Below are positions 43,395 through 54,700 of a stretch of DNA of 64,000 nt, in pieces. Numbering within the stretch: the first letter of the stretch is position 1; each line of letters begins with the position of its first letter. The stretch is from Dermacentor variabilis (lineage: Eukaryota; Arthropoda; Arachnida; Ixodida; Ixodidae): positions 106,917,469 through 106,981,468 of the forward strand of contig NC_134574.1 in assembly GCF_050947875.1 (NCBI RefSeq), written 5' to 3'. The position numbers were made by a program, and so were the translations under genes. The notes under the pieces are model-generated. The model saw only the letters and a list, made by a program, of their open reading frames with translations. It did no database searches and was not told the origin of the DNA.

Positions 43395-45901
43395 TATTTT
43401 GTAGGGTTGGAGGAAAAGAAAGCATCTCTCTCTGCTGACAAATGGGAAGCACGGTCATTCCCAGGCGAGAGCACGGGTTTTCCCAGGCGGTCTCGTTGCT
43501 GAGTATTTACATATACTGACCAAGCAAAGCTTGCCGCTACGTTTCGACGACCTTTAGGGAATCGGCGCAATCCAGCGTCACATGCCCGAATGCGGCAAGC
43601 CACCCCCCCCCCCCAAAAAAAAAAAAAAGAAAGAAATTTATCCGGTGGAGAACGGACACGGCAACCGACAAGGGAGCCCGAACGCATATAAAACGGCCAA
43701 CACCATTCCCGGGGAATAACGAATTATCGACCACCGTCGGACGTAGGAGGCGGTCCAAGTTTACCTAGACCTGCGATCTCACAGCGCTAGCTGAACCGTT
43801 TCCTTAAGGACTGCGAGCTGTGGCGGGCACAACAGTGAAAGTACGCCATTGCGCTAACAACGCGGGATCTCGTGCTACCATCGGTCGCGTTCCCACCGGG
43901 AAAAAAAAAGAAAAGAACACAGCTCGCCGATTCGAGACACAATCGAACGACAGCGGAACAAGGGCTCGCCTCGGGCAGGCCTGGTATCCCTGATCCAGGC
44001 CTGCTCACCACCTGGTCCCCCGAACCCTTCTTTCATTCGGTTTGCGAGACCGAGAAACGCGTTGAGAAAGATGGCGGCTGCGAAGCGGAGCAGACGAGAA
44101 GGAGCAGACGGGACACGCTCGGAAAGGAGCACCGTTCATTAAGGGGGCTTAATTAAAAGCAGGCGCGACGTACGCCGAAGGATCCGACGCGTGAGCCCCA
44201 GATATGCGCCTGTACAAGGCTTTGAACAGGCCGGCTCGGACGCTCCCGAGTGTGATGACGCCTGGGAAACGGCGACAGATAGGGACGAAGAAAAGAGGAC
44301 GCTGCCAAGCTGCGGCGCTATACGGGAGGGAAAAAAATTGCAACGCGCTCTTCCTTGAGCGCACGTGAGCGTATACAGTGAAGCCGCTGAATGCACACAC
44401 GCTAGAATGCTCGTCGGCCGGCATGAATGTGTGCACGGAGCCAAGGTACAGCAAAGCGATGGCTTTCATACAAAAAAAAAAGAAGAGAAATTACAAAACG
44501 GGGACTCTGACGCTACATGGACGAAGGCAGCTGCAAGCGAGGCGGTTCAGACAGAATGAGAACGGTGTACATGGATTTGTCTAAGCTCCGTTCTTCTGGC
44601 TTTAAACGGCATTGTTTGTTTGCTTTTTTCGTTGTTTTTTTTTTTGCAAAACAATTAATGCTTCTCCACGAGATATTGCACTTTAAGGCGACAAACTATA
44701 GAGGCGAACGGTTTGAGCTGTGTTAGTAAATCACCTTTCCACAACACCAAAACAAGCCTCTTCGCACCGCGACAAGACGCTTGGTAATCCGTAAAAGAGA
44801 CACGATAACGAAAAGTATAGTGGCGACGGCGTCTCGAAATTCCCGCACCAGCTCGACGTGATGTCACGGTTTGGGCAGCGTCTGCTCGGGCCTACAGTTC
44901 AATCTTTATCGACAAAATAGGAAGAGTCAGAACGCAGAGCTCAGCAAGTTTCAAAACCTTTTACTGAAGCTACAACTACTACAGCGACCAAAAAGCAAGG
45001 GACTTTGCAATACGTGACAGCACACTGACGTTTCGGCCATCAAACTTCAGCACGAAATTTTTAAAAGTGAGCCTTCGACCGTCACTTTCTGTTCTATTGA
45101 CCAAGCTATTACCGCGAAATCTACGACAGCAGATTTTTTTTGACAATGCTCTATCAATTCAAATTGATTCAGTGTTACGCTTCTAGCTCCCTATAAAAGC
45201 AACGATTCGCAAAGTGTGCATGAAACTATTGCCTTCGTACCTTCAGATGAAAAAAAGGAACATTTACAAAGGGTAATAACGCATAACGCGGCAAGAACAT
45301 ATGAAGCTACAAGCACGAACATTAGACCAACCGGTGTCGCATAATAGGTGATGCGCGCCCGCGGGGCGCTTCATTCCCCGCTGCTGCTAACTGCCGTCGC
45401 AAAAAGGCAGTGAAAGAAGGAATGCGTGCACAATGCACTCGTCACTGTTAATTGACGTAATTGAAATGTTCACTGACGTTGATTGTGTTGGCGAGAAAGG
45501 CGTCGTCCTGCATGCAATCATCAAGGTGATTGGACAGGCGGCACTTCAGAACTGCCCGCGGCACATACGATCCTCGCTCCGTGCGCGCTAGCGCCTAGTG
45601 GTTTAGCTCACGGCAGTTTCAAGCTTCACCAAAATAGAGGGACAGAAAAAAAAAACAGTTATATATTGGAGTCGGGAACCAGAACTCATCGCGAGGCACG
45701 TTCTGATGCCGTAATTTCGAGACAGAAATAAAATTCGCGTTATATTCGAGCAACTGGGGTAATATACTCATTGTTCCCATGGTACCTCAATGAATGGATA
45801 GATGGATGCTATAAGCGTCCCCTTTGAAACGGGGCAGTGTGCTGCGCCACGAAGCAGTTGTTTTGATTTTGCATAATGTCCTACCTATCTCTTCGCAAAC
45901 C

Positions 45902-46131
<230 letters not shown>

Positions 46132-47580
46132 AAAGCATTCTCAGCATCAAACTTCTGAACCACTGTTGGAGACTGCTTTTTTAGTGCCTCCCTGAAACCA
46201 AGGGCTTTAAGCAGGCCAGAGGAACCTGAACCGACAGCTGGGTAGACATCTTCACATTCTAATACATATTCCATCGTTACCTTAGCTTTACCACAGCAAG
46301 AACATGCTTCTTCCTTGGTGTACCTGGGTTTATAGCTACGCGTTCTAAGACATCCTGATCTCGCCTCGAAATGTGAGGAGATTTCCTTTGAGTTATGAAT
46401 TATTTCTTTACTGATTTCATATTTTCCTCTTATCTAGTTACTCACAGCAGGTTTCTTTTCCACTGCTGCCACCCATGTGAGTCTCTCAGCCTCTCTGACT
46501 TTCCGCTTAAACGCCCTTCGTTGCCCTGTTGCTCACCATACCGCTCGCATGCTTGTTGGTAAGCTTCCTAGTTCTTTTCATCCACTGTGAAGCAATTTTT
46601 CTCCTGTAGAAATATTTGAAAGCTCTCGAAACCCATTTAATTTCTTCGGTATTCCTCAATCATTCTTCAAAATCAATATTACTCTGAGCTTCCCTCCCTT
46701 CAAAACTAGTCCAGCCCTATCATCCTGCGCAGCTTCATTTGTAGCCTTCCCCTGAGCGCTCAATGCGAGGCGTCCCACTGACCTTTGGTTAACATCGAGA
46801 CCTGACTGTCTGTGCCTGACTTAAGCAAACAACCGCATTTTCAAATGTAACTCCTGGAACCATTCCACTTTTCCAAATACTCCGGAGTACCTCATACCTA
46901 TTGTATTACCATAGCACTCTGTGTTTCATTATGGCCGCATTTTACGTCCCCACGGATGTTGTCTTTTTTTCCTGTGCTTCCAATATCTATCGCCTTCATT
47001 TATCCATGCACCAAGGTATTTGTATTTTTTTTATTGTCACTGCCTATGCACCACTTTCATTGGATACCATAAAACCAGATTTTTTAACGCTACATATCAA
47101 TCCGAAATCTTTACATCCCTATCCACAGATATTAAACACATGTGGCATATCACTTTGCTTGTTAGCAAGCAACACAATGTCATTCGCCGAAAACAAACCT
47201 GGAAGCTGCTGCTCTACTATAGTGCCCGACTGCTTGTATGAGAGATTAAGCCCGATACCGATTCCTTCTAGCGCAATTCACGTCCTCACCATGTACATCA
47301 CAAATAGCAGCTGGGATGAAGGGCACCCTGTCTCCTTCCCTTGGTGATATCAACTTTCCCCTTGCTCCCCATCCCTTCCCATTCAACGTAAACGGTATCT
47401 TCTAGGTAAATCTCCCTCAAAAGCTGTACACAGTCGTTGCCTAAGCCTTTCCCTTCAAGAATATCTCACAAAATGTTGCGGTCTACGTTGTAATACGCTC
47501 CGGTAATGTCTAGTGTCTGTCTGCTTTCTTCTCTGGGTACCCCTTCTCTGGATATCCCCTGAACGACCACCGCGCCAGCT
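46132..47580 (-). pseudogene. Decayed LINE (non-LTR retrotransposon) reverse transcriptase fragment
   Basis: Reading the minus strand with frame changes gives a recognisable reverse-transcriptase palm: LDITGAYYNVDRNIL, then GLGNDCVQLLREIYLEDTVY, VEWEGMGSKGKVDI, then LSYKQSGTIVEQQLPGLFSA followed by NDIVLLANKQSD. Downstream come a YNRYEVLRSIWKSGMVPG region and a final segment reading MEYVLECEDVYPAVGSGSSG. The catalytic FYADD-type box is FSAND (47178-47192), so one catalytic Asp is lost, and there are many stops and frameshifts. It is a 5'-truncated dead copy. The clade is not certain (CR1/L2/RTE-like non-LTR group). The plus-strand ORF at 46901-47347 is a shadow. Confidence 0.85.
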
Positions 47581-47601
47581 CCCTCAACAATTATTCTGTA
47601 G

Positions 47602-47635
47602 GAAACTCCTATCCAATAAAATGAATAGGAGTTTC
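47602..47635. repeat. 11-bp hairpin next to the LINE
   Basis: GAAACTCCTAT and its reverse complement are separated by 12 nt, 20 nt beyond the 5' side of the LINE fragment. Confidence 0.7.
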
Positions 47636-48934
47636 ATGCATAAATGCATACGAGCCGCGTTAGTAAATTAGGCTTCAGCAATGGCGCAACAGACGCTCCT
47701 GCCACGAAGGAAAGGCTTGACAAACTAGAAAAGATGCGAGACACGAAAGACACGTGAACGACGCCGTTTCTCAAGCTCACTGCGATGTCAAAATTTTCGA
47801 ACAGCTATATGATCGGCTCTGAGCAATCGTTTCTTTCTTAACAACAACATCATAAACTATAAAGAAAACGAATGTGCGAGCTAGCAAGCATCCGATTACA
47901 TTTTTCGCGCGCCAAAAACGGTCCAAATACGAGGAAGAGCTCTCGAATTCTTGACAATCCACTCGCGCACAGGCTTACATGCAGGCTTAGGCACAATACT
48001 GAAGAGTATGCAAGTAAGTTTGCCAATTACTTTCTCCAGATATAATCGACTTTTTTTTCCGATCAGAAGAGGCAAAGCAGAGTTATAAAATAACACATTA
48101 TTGGTTTAAATTATGTACCATTTCAATGTCGCTTTCGCAGACAAGAAACCGTGAGAAAACACAAATGAAAGAACGAGTATTTCTCGTTACAACTTTATGA
48201 AATGTGTCGGAAACAGAAGCCTTAGTATATTGTGGAACCCGCGCTGCCTTTTCTTTTTTCTTTCTTGAGGATCAGGAGCAAAACATATAGGATGAGGAGC
48301 TTTATGGAGAGAAAGGTGGAGAGATCGGTCTGGAGCGACGTGCCCCTCGCCTGCTACTATCACGCTAGGGAAGTAGTTTGGGGAACGAAGACGAAGGAGG
48401 GTGGGATGAAGTTGGAAATCATATTCTGCCTTTTGGTCATGCATTGTTGTCATCCCGAATGCATTGTCAAGGGTTTATTGGCCCGTCCGAGCTGTCCACA
48501 AAAACTTTTTGATAATGTACCCTATCCAGACACTGTTTTATCTGGGGGAAAACAATATGATTTGACTTGAAGTTGATGATGTGAGCTGTACACAATACTG
48601 TTTCTATGCAGTGCGTACGGGCACGCTTCAACGTATATCCGCGGGCGGACAAGGGCCGTTATCTTTTGATACGATGATTGGTGATGAATATTAATTGACG
48701 TGCACTTCGAAACGGAGCGGCGACAAGTGGTCACCTAGCCTGTTTCAGCTAATCAAGTTTTACTACATCTAAAGCAGCCAAGAGCATTTTGCTTAGCTCT
48801 CTTCTTTAAAGCCTGTATCTCTCAAATTGTAGTTACGTATGCCTGTAACGACCCCGACTCTGTTTATCTCTTCGATGTACTTCTTTTTCAAGGCCTTTAC
48901 TCCAAACTACTACTGTGTGCGCATTAAAAGCGTA

Positions 48935-49084
48935 GCCTGCAGACCCCGGCGCGGTGACATAGTGGTTATGACAGTTTTCTTGCGAGCACGAGGTTGCCCG
49001 TTCGATTCCCGGGCGCGGACGCCGCATACAACGAACACGGGATGCAAAAACCCAGCGCGCGCCGCGCCGATACGTCAGCATAGG
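48935..49084 (+). repeat. SINE head, plus orientation, truncated
   Basis: The plus strand shows box-A-like GACATAGTGGTTATGA and box B CGTTCGATTCCC with G/C-rich flanks, as in the tRNA-derived heads elsewhere. The body is short (GCAAAAACCC) and then diverges. It ends where the TTAA-flanked element starts. Confidence 0.65.
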
Positions 49085-49892
49085 TTAAAGGGACAATAAA
49101 GGGAAATACTAAGTCGACGTCGACTGTTTAAATATCATTCCAAAAACGTCGCAGCCCTTGTTTCGTTGAAAGACTTAGTCGCATCTGAGGGGTTCGAAAA
49201 CCTTTATCGCAATTCAAATCTCCGGCTACCCAACCGGGGGAGTACGTTGCATATGCCATCACAGCCCCTTGCTGCCCTCGTTGAGTTAAACGGCGTCCGA
49301 CAGACGGCTATACAGATATATTTTTTTTTTTAGCATAAAACGCAAACTCGCGGTCGCAGAGAAACCGAGCCAAGACAAAGCGGTAGATTCGCCGCTGCAG
49401 CTGCTTTTTGGGGAAGTGGCGTGGACCGTTCGGGCATCCCGCGATATCACACGGACGTGGAATTACCTGCTACCTTTAGTTCACGCCGAGTTTCGCGAGC
49501 GTTAACGAAACTGCCGAAATGCGAAAGCGCAGGCGACGAAGAGTCGATCGAAAACGAAACCTTTCGAAAGACAGCGTGGTTGTAAATGAATACCTTTTTC
49601 TAAAAAATTAAATATAACTGGACAAGTAGCATTTTGTTTCGTCTTATAGTTCAATAGAACGGTGTATTTATGACCAGTGGTTGAGTACTGGTGACAGAAT
49701 TTAAATGAGCAGCGCCTTCGTCATCGGGCAAGTACTTGAATGTCCCGGGAGAGTCTACAAGTCTGTCCTGCTTTTACGTCAATTTCTCGATTACTAAGGC
49801 TCTGTTCGCAATAATATTGACAATATTGAGATTCTCGAACCCTGATCTATCACTTTAGTTTCACTTAATATTTGCCGTTAGTGTCCCTTTAA
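49085..49892. mobile_element. Non-autonomous DNA transposon with TTAA ends (808 bp)
   Basis: The left end TTAAAGGGACAATAAAGGGA and the reverse complement of the right end, TTAAAGGGACACTAACGGCA, match over about 30 bp with a few differences (continuing AAATAYTAAGT). TTAA lies at both outer borders. If TTAA is the duplicated target, as in the piggyBac superfamily, the element proper is AGGGAC...GTCCCT. The interior shows no long ORF and no transposase, so it is a MITE or internally deleted copy. Superfamily by inference only. Confidence 0.75.
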
Positions 49893-50277
49893 ATGCGAAC
49901 ACATCGCCCGTTCCCTCCCCTCTCTCCTCCCCTCTCACACCCATTCGGCAACCGTGCTCATGGTTATAACCACAACCGAAAATCCAAGAAGGTGTGAGCT
50001 CGAGGCTCCCCAAGCCCTCAAAGTTGCATAACAAATGTAACCGAACGAAAACCATCAAAAACAAAAACGGTCTTCAGGTAACAGAGGCGCACGGAAGGAA
50101 AGAGGCGGCACCACTTGGCAAAAGAAGCGCTGAAATCTTCGTCTACAACGCGCACACTCGTGACTAGCATGGCACGCAAAACAAGTACGTTCCACACGAG
50201 GAAAAAAAAAGAAAAGAAAAAACCCGAAATAACTCGAGCGAAGACCAATCGACAACGCCAAAGGCGGCGGCCCACTA

Positions 50278-50416
50278 TACCAATTTGCCTCCTCTCCGTG
50301 TTCCTCTCTCCCTGTTCCCCCTCTCCTCCCGACTTTTCCCCCTCACTACCTATTTGCCTTCTCTCCGTGTTCCCCTCTCCGCGATCCCCTCTCCCCCACG
50401 ACCTTTCCCCCTTTCC
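50278..50416. repeat. 69-bp tandem duplication in a CT-rich segment
   Basis: Two copies of a 69-bp unit starting near TTTGCC-CTCTCCGTGTTCC. Because 69 is divisible by three, the duplication keeps a long minus-strand frame open. Confidence 0.75.
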
Positions 50417-51408
50417 GCCCCCAATGCTTTCGCCATCTGCGATATTTCCGGAATGCGGAACGCGTATACCACTCAAGCCAGAGTGGCACGTCAATCTCGA
50501 ATACAGCGGTCTCTGAGTCCGTGGTGCGAGCCCCGCGGCTCGAACGCCGGTGCGACAATGCACGCGGCTTTCCCAGAGCGCGCTCTCCGAAAGGGAAGTG
50601 AATGGGGAGGGGGGGGGGTATGAATGGCGGAAAGCGAACATATTATGGCCGAAAAACGTACCACGAGGGCCGAATTTACCCGCGGCGCTAATCGCCCGTC
50701 TCTTCCGGGCTGTGCCGCCGTAAATCATTCTTCCCGACTTCGGGCGTCGAACGGGCGAGCGAGGAATGTTGTGACCAACCACGCAGCGACGGTATCGCCG
50801 GCGCCGCGCGAGTATCTTAATCAGTGACACACTCACTCGCGGAGAGAGGCGGTTCGGAGCAAAAGGAAAACAAAAACAAAAGAACACTAGCCAAGCTAAA
50901 GAGAAACAGCAAGCGAAGCACACGGAGTTAATTACCTGGCGATGCGAAGGGCCCTCGCCCGAGTTAACAAACGCGAGCAGGGACATCTGGGTATACCTGT
51001 AACCGGTGAAACCAGCAAAAGTTGGAACAACGAAAGGCTTGTGCCATCTATACGCCATCTTGAAGACGACACACGGCGGCGGGTCTGGATACGTTGCTGC
51101 TGTCGCGAAGCAGACGTGGGGGGACCCCGTCACAAAACGAGCGTTTCGCCAAGTCGTGACGCACGCTCGAGCGTTAATAGGGGAAGGGAACCGCGAGTGC
51201 GCAAGCCGACGACTGGAGTTAGGCCATCCGGCTAAGCAATGAAACGCTTTTTTCCAACTGCAGGGTGAGCAGGGCCTCCGATACCGCCGGACGCGCCGTG
51301 TAAGTGCATTCAAATGTCTGCACTGTACGAAAGCTGTTTACAGAACCCGTATATAGGTTGAGCACTTGTACTACAGAATGTTCATTCGAGACCGGTCGCA
51401 CACTTTCT

Positions 51409-51705
51409 TCACTCTGTACAGAGGCTACGAGACGAGCGATGCAGCCTGAGCACTGCATTCGGTACTGTCAGTGCTGTACTGGGCGATGATGACTCGCCTC
51501 CCCAGTACGTAGCGTTTTCGGAACGACGGCTAATAGTGCGAAAGAAGGACTCGCGCCTTCTCCTATAGCGACTTCTGGCCTTAGGTACTACTGGTAAGGT
51601 GTCCTGAATAGGGACATTCTCGGGCGCAGCCGCCGCCGATGCCCCACCTGAGCAGCAAAACATAACCAGTAGCAGTGAGTACGAAAAACAAGGGCTCAAA
51701 AGCAC
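51409..51705 (-). other. Unidentified 98-codon ORF with signal-peptide-like start
   Basis: It starts MLLSPCFSYSLLLVMFCCSG with an Ala-rich possible cleavage region (GASAAAA). This is followed by a basic stretch (KARSRYRRRRESFFRTISRR) and a Ser/Thr-rich tail ending LCTE and a stop. No family is recognised. A 3' splice-site-like sequence (gttttgctgctcag) lies inside it, so part may instead be an exon. The composition is not simple repeat. Chance is possible in this GC-rich stretch. Confidence 0.25.
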
Positions 51706-54700
51706 CGGCTATATTCTAGCCATTCTTTGATCATTTCGCGGTAAGTCAGAACTTTAGAAAACGATGCCGCACTAAAGAGTACAAGGATATGCGTCTTGCC
51801 CGCGGAAAGGTTCGTATAAGCTTGTCTTTTGCTTCTTTTTATTCATATTTTTTTTTTGCCGATACTCATGGCTGCGACACGAAATGAGCAGCCATCAGAA
51901 AGTATAGTGGCAATACCTCGCAATGCTTTATTCTCTCAAAAAATGGCGGCACCGGACGGCTAAAGGAGGCGGCGCCTCGCGCTCCTATCCAATCACCGGG
52001 CCGGCAATCAGGCTGGCCTTTATCGGAGGACAAGATTCAAGGGCCCATCTGCTAAGGGAAAGCTAGAAATCAAAGCACGCAAAAAGCAAAGCTTCACACC
52101 TCTGGCCATCGTTCACTTATGGCAAGGCGATGTTGCCCCATGGAGCAGGAATCAAGATCTGTCAAGGTAGAGACAGTTCACCCAAAGTGCCCGGCAACAC
52201 AACATAGGCGCGCGCTAGCGAAAAATAAGAGAAAAACAAAGTGGTTCAAACTAGAGAAGAGAAAAAAGAACGGTGACGTTCTCTCTCAAGCGACTCGCAT
52301 TCCTCTACCACTGCAAACGCGGGAGCCCCGAATTCCTGCTGCCAACAACGAGAACGTCTTTGGAGTTAGAAAACCTCTTGCCTGTCGACAAAGGCACGCT
52401 CGCTCGAGCTTATAATTCACGATAACCAGAACTTGCGACCAGCGTCCAACCAATATGTAGCCGATCTCCATCCAATGTACACAACCAATGTCAAGTGCAG
52501 GGAAGGCCGAAGTCAGGTCAGTCTCGGGACCGGCGATTCGCCGCCAACGTCCGCCAGCCTGCCATCGCCAGATCCAACGCGCACACATACTGAGCCCATT
52601 TGTGCAGCCCGCATTCCCTTTACGATCTCGGTCGTTTCCGCCGGCTGCCAAACATTCCCCGCGAACACACTTGCAGTTTGCGACGAAAAAAATAAATAAC
52701 GCGCGCACCACTTATGAACTCCCACGGCGAGGGCCAATCCGCGGGGCAGGAGAAATAAAGGGAATCCGGGCACAGCCGAGTCAAGGCACGCCCGTAGACA
52801 AATTCGGCGTCACATTTCCCGAGCTGGTTAGCCTAGTGGAAAAAAAAAACAATTCTAGCGGTGGATAGGCGGACATCAACGGAAGAACTCGTCGTCGTCT
52901 TGGTGATGTGCGGTCGTTTACCGAAACCAAACTCTTTCTCTTTCCTGGAGGCCAGAACACCTTTACTCGGAAGTTTCGGTTCCCTTACAAAAAAGGGAGA
53001 AAGAAAGGAAGAAAGAGAAGAAAACCTCGATTTTCTTTATATGCCCCGCTAAAGGTATCTCTGGCGAGCAGTCAACTGTCAAGCCCCCCCCCCCTCCCCC
53101 CCCACTAGCAGTCTCCAAAGCGGCACCATTTTTTCTGGAGTTTCTTCGCCGAGATCCGGTCTCGTGAATGCCAGTCACGAAAGCCGCGGAATACGTTTTT
53201 CTTTCTTTTATTATCTGTTTCTCTTTCTTTTAATATCTGTCTTTCCCTCGCGCAAACACTTTTCGCGGTGTACGTCCGTTACCCGCCGGCAAGTTTACTC
53301 CTGGGAAACCGTGGATTGCAGACGGCAGCAACAAACTAGCCGACTCTGGCTATTTACGGTTTATATATACCATGGCAAAAAAAAAAAAACTACAAAGAAG
53401 ACCACAGACGAATGGACCGGAGAGATTGGCCGCTACAGTGGTGCCCCCGCGTGGCCAGAATGCGAAGAGCGTAGCAGTAACACCAGCAACGTGGCAACGG
53501 GAGGTGATGCGTTCGTGCAATCTATACCATCGTGGCTTAGTGAGGGGGTTACAGAGGGAACAAGAACTTCAGTATGTTCGAAAACTCCAGGCCTGATTCC
53601 CATAATCATTGATCCGCTGAGCTATTTCATTCTCACGTCACAGTGTAGTAGAAAGCGTGGTAAACTTGGTAGTCGGAAGGCATTACGTACGTGGAACTCG
53701 TAAATACAATCTGCAGTAAAAAAAAAAAAAAAGGCGGTCGTTTTTCTTTCTCAATGTCAGTCGTGATAAAGGCCTATTTACCTTAAACGGAAATGCAAGT
53801 CTGTCTTCCGTAAAATGCCTGGTATTTTTTTCATATCGGCGTCACTTCTCTGGAAATACTTCCCAGGTTACCTTTATCAGCTTCGTGCATGGGAAATTGC
53901 CAATATAGCTCGAGTGGAGGTCTATGCTAGAGTAGTATGGCGCCCCTCGCGAAGAATCAAGATCGTCCTCGATACGAGGCGGCGGATACGCACCCTTGGT
54001 GGTGATCTTACTTAGCGCGGGGTAATCAACTCAAAATTGTACTAATCTAATTCCCCCCCGCCCCCCTTGGGTACGTGCCTGGCCTAGTGCTTCGCGAGGA
54101 AATCCAGCAACACCCGACTTGGGGACTTATTGCGGCACCAAGGGCGGACGGAGTAGCGCATTCGTTTGGCCGAGGGAAGCGTTCGAGAAACATCAACGAA
54201 TGAAAGGGAGACAGGTCCAGTGCCCAAAACAGCAGGTCACAACGGTGCCTTACGTTAGAAGAATGGTTTCCGGGGTGTTGTATTCCACGCTGTGACGAAC
54301 GCAGATCCATCTTTAAAAACGCACCAGGCTTGAAGCGAAGACAACCCCACGGGAAGGACTGCAGCCCCGAGAGCAGTGTGAAGCACCATACGTATATAGC
54401 GTACGAACAGATGGGACGCATGAGCCGAATCTGATACCGCAGGTTATTTTGAAAGAGCGGAAGTCCAGCGTTACATATATTACGGGTAAATTCGACTAAA
54501 CGTCTACAACAGTGCCTAAGAAATGCAGAAACAACCACAAAAAAAAAAAAAAAACACGTGTCGACAATGTTTGCTCGCCTACGTGCAATCTACAGACGTT
54601 TCGTCTGGATATCACGCTGTCGCGGCAGCAAACAGTGAAAAAAAAAGAAAACACCGGAAATGCACAAGTGTAGTGACAATGCACTGCTTGTTTTTTTTTC

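Noticed and set aside
43975..44004. 10-bp hairpin GCAGGCCTGG/CCAGGCCTGC
   Set aside because: It is too short and isolated to call an element.
46901..47347. 148-codon plus-strand ORF
   Set aside because: It is the opposite strand of the decayed LINE reverse transcriptase, whose palm motifs are readable on the minus strand.
50018..51313. 431-codon minus-strand ORF, the longest in the window, with a donor-like CAG|GTAATT inside (about 50938)
   Set aside because: The frame runs through a 69-bp tandem CT-rich duplication and low-complexity basic stretches. I see no domain, and composition changes abruptly. In GC-rich DNA with few stops this can arise by chance. The first part could hide a 5' exon but nothing supports it.
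53164..53703. 179-codon plus-strand ORF with hydrophobic start
   Set aside because: The hydrophobic start comes from T-rich sequence and the middle from an A-run. No domain is seen.
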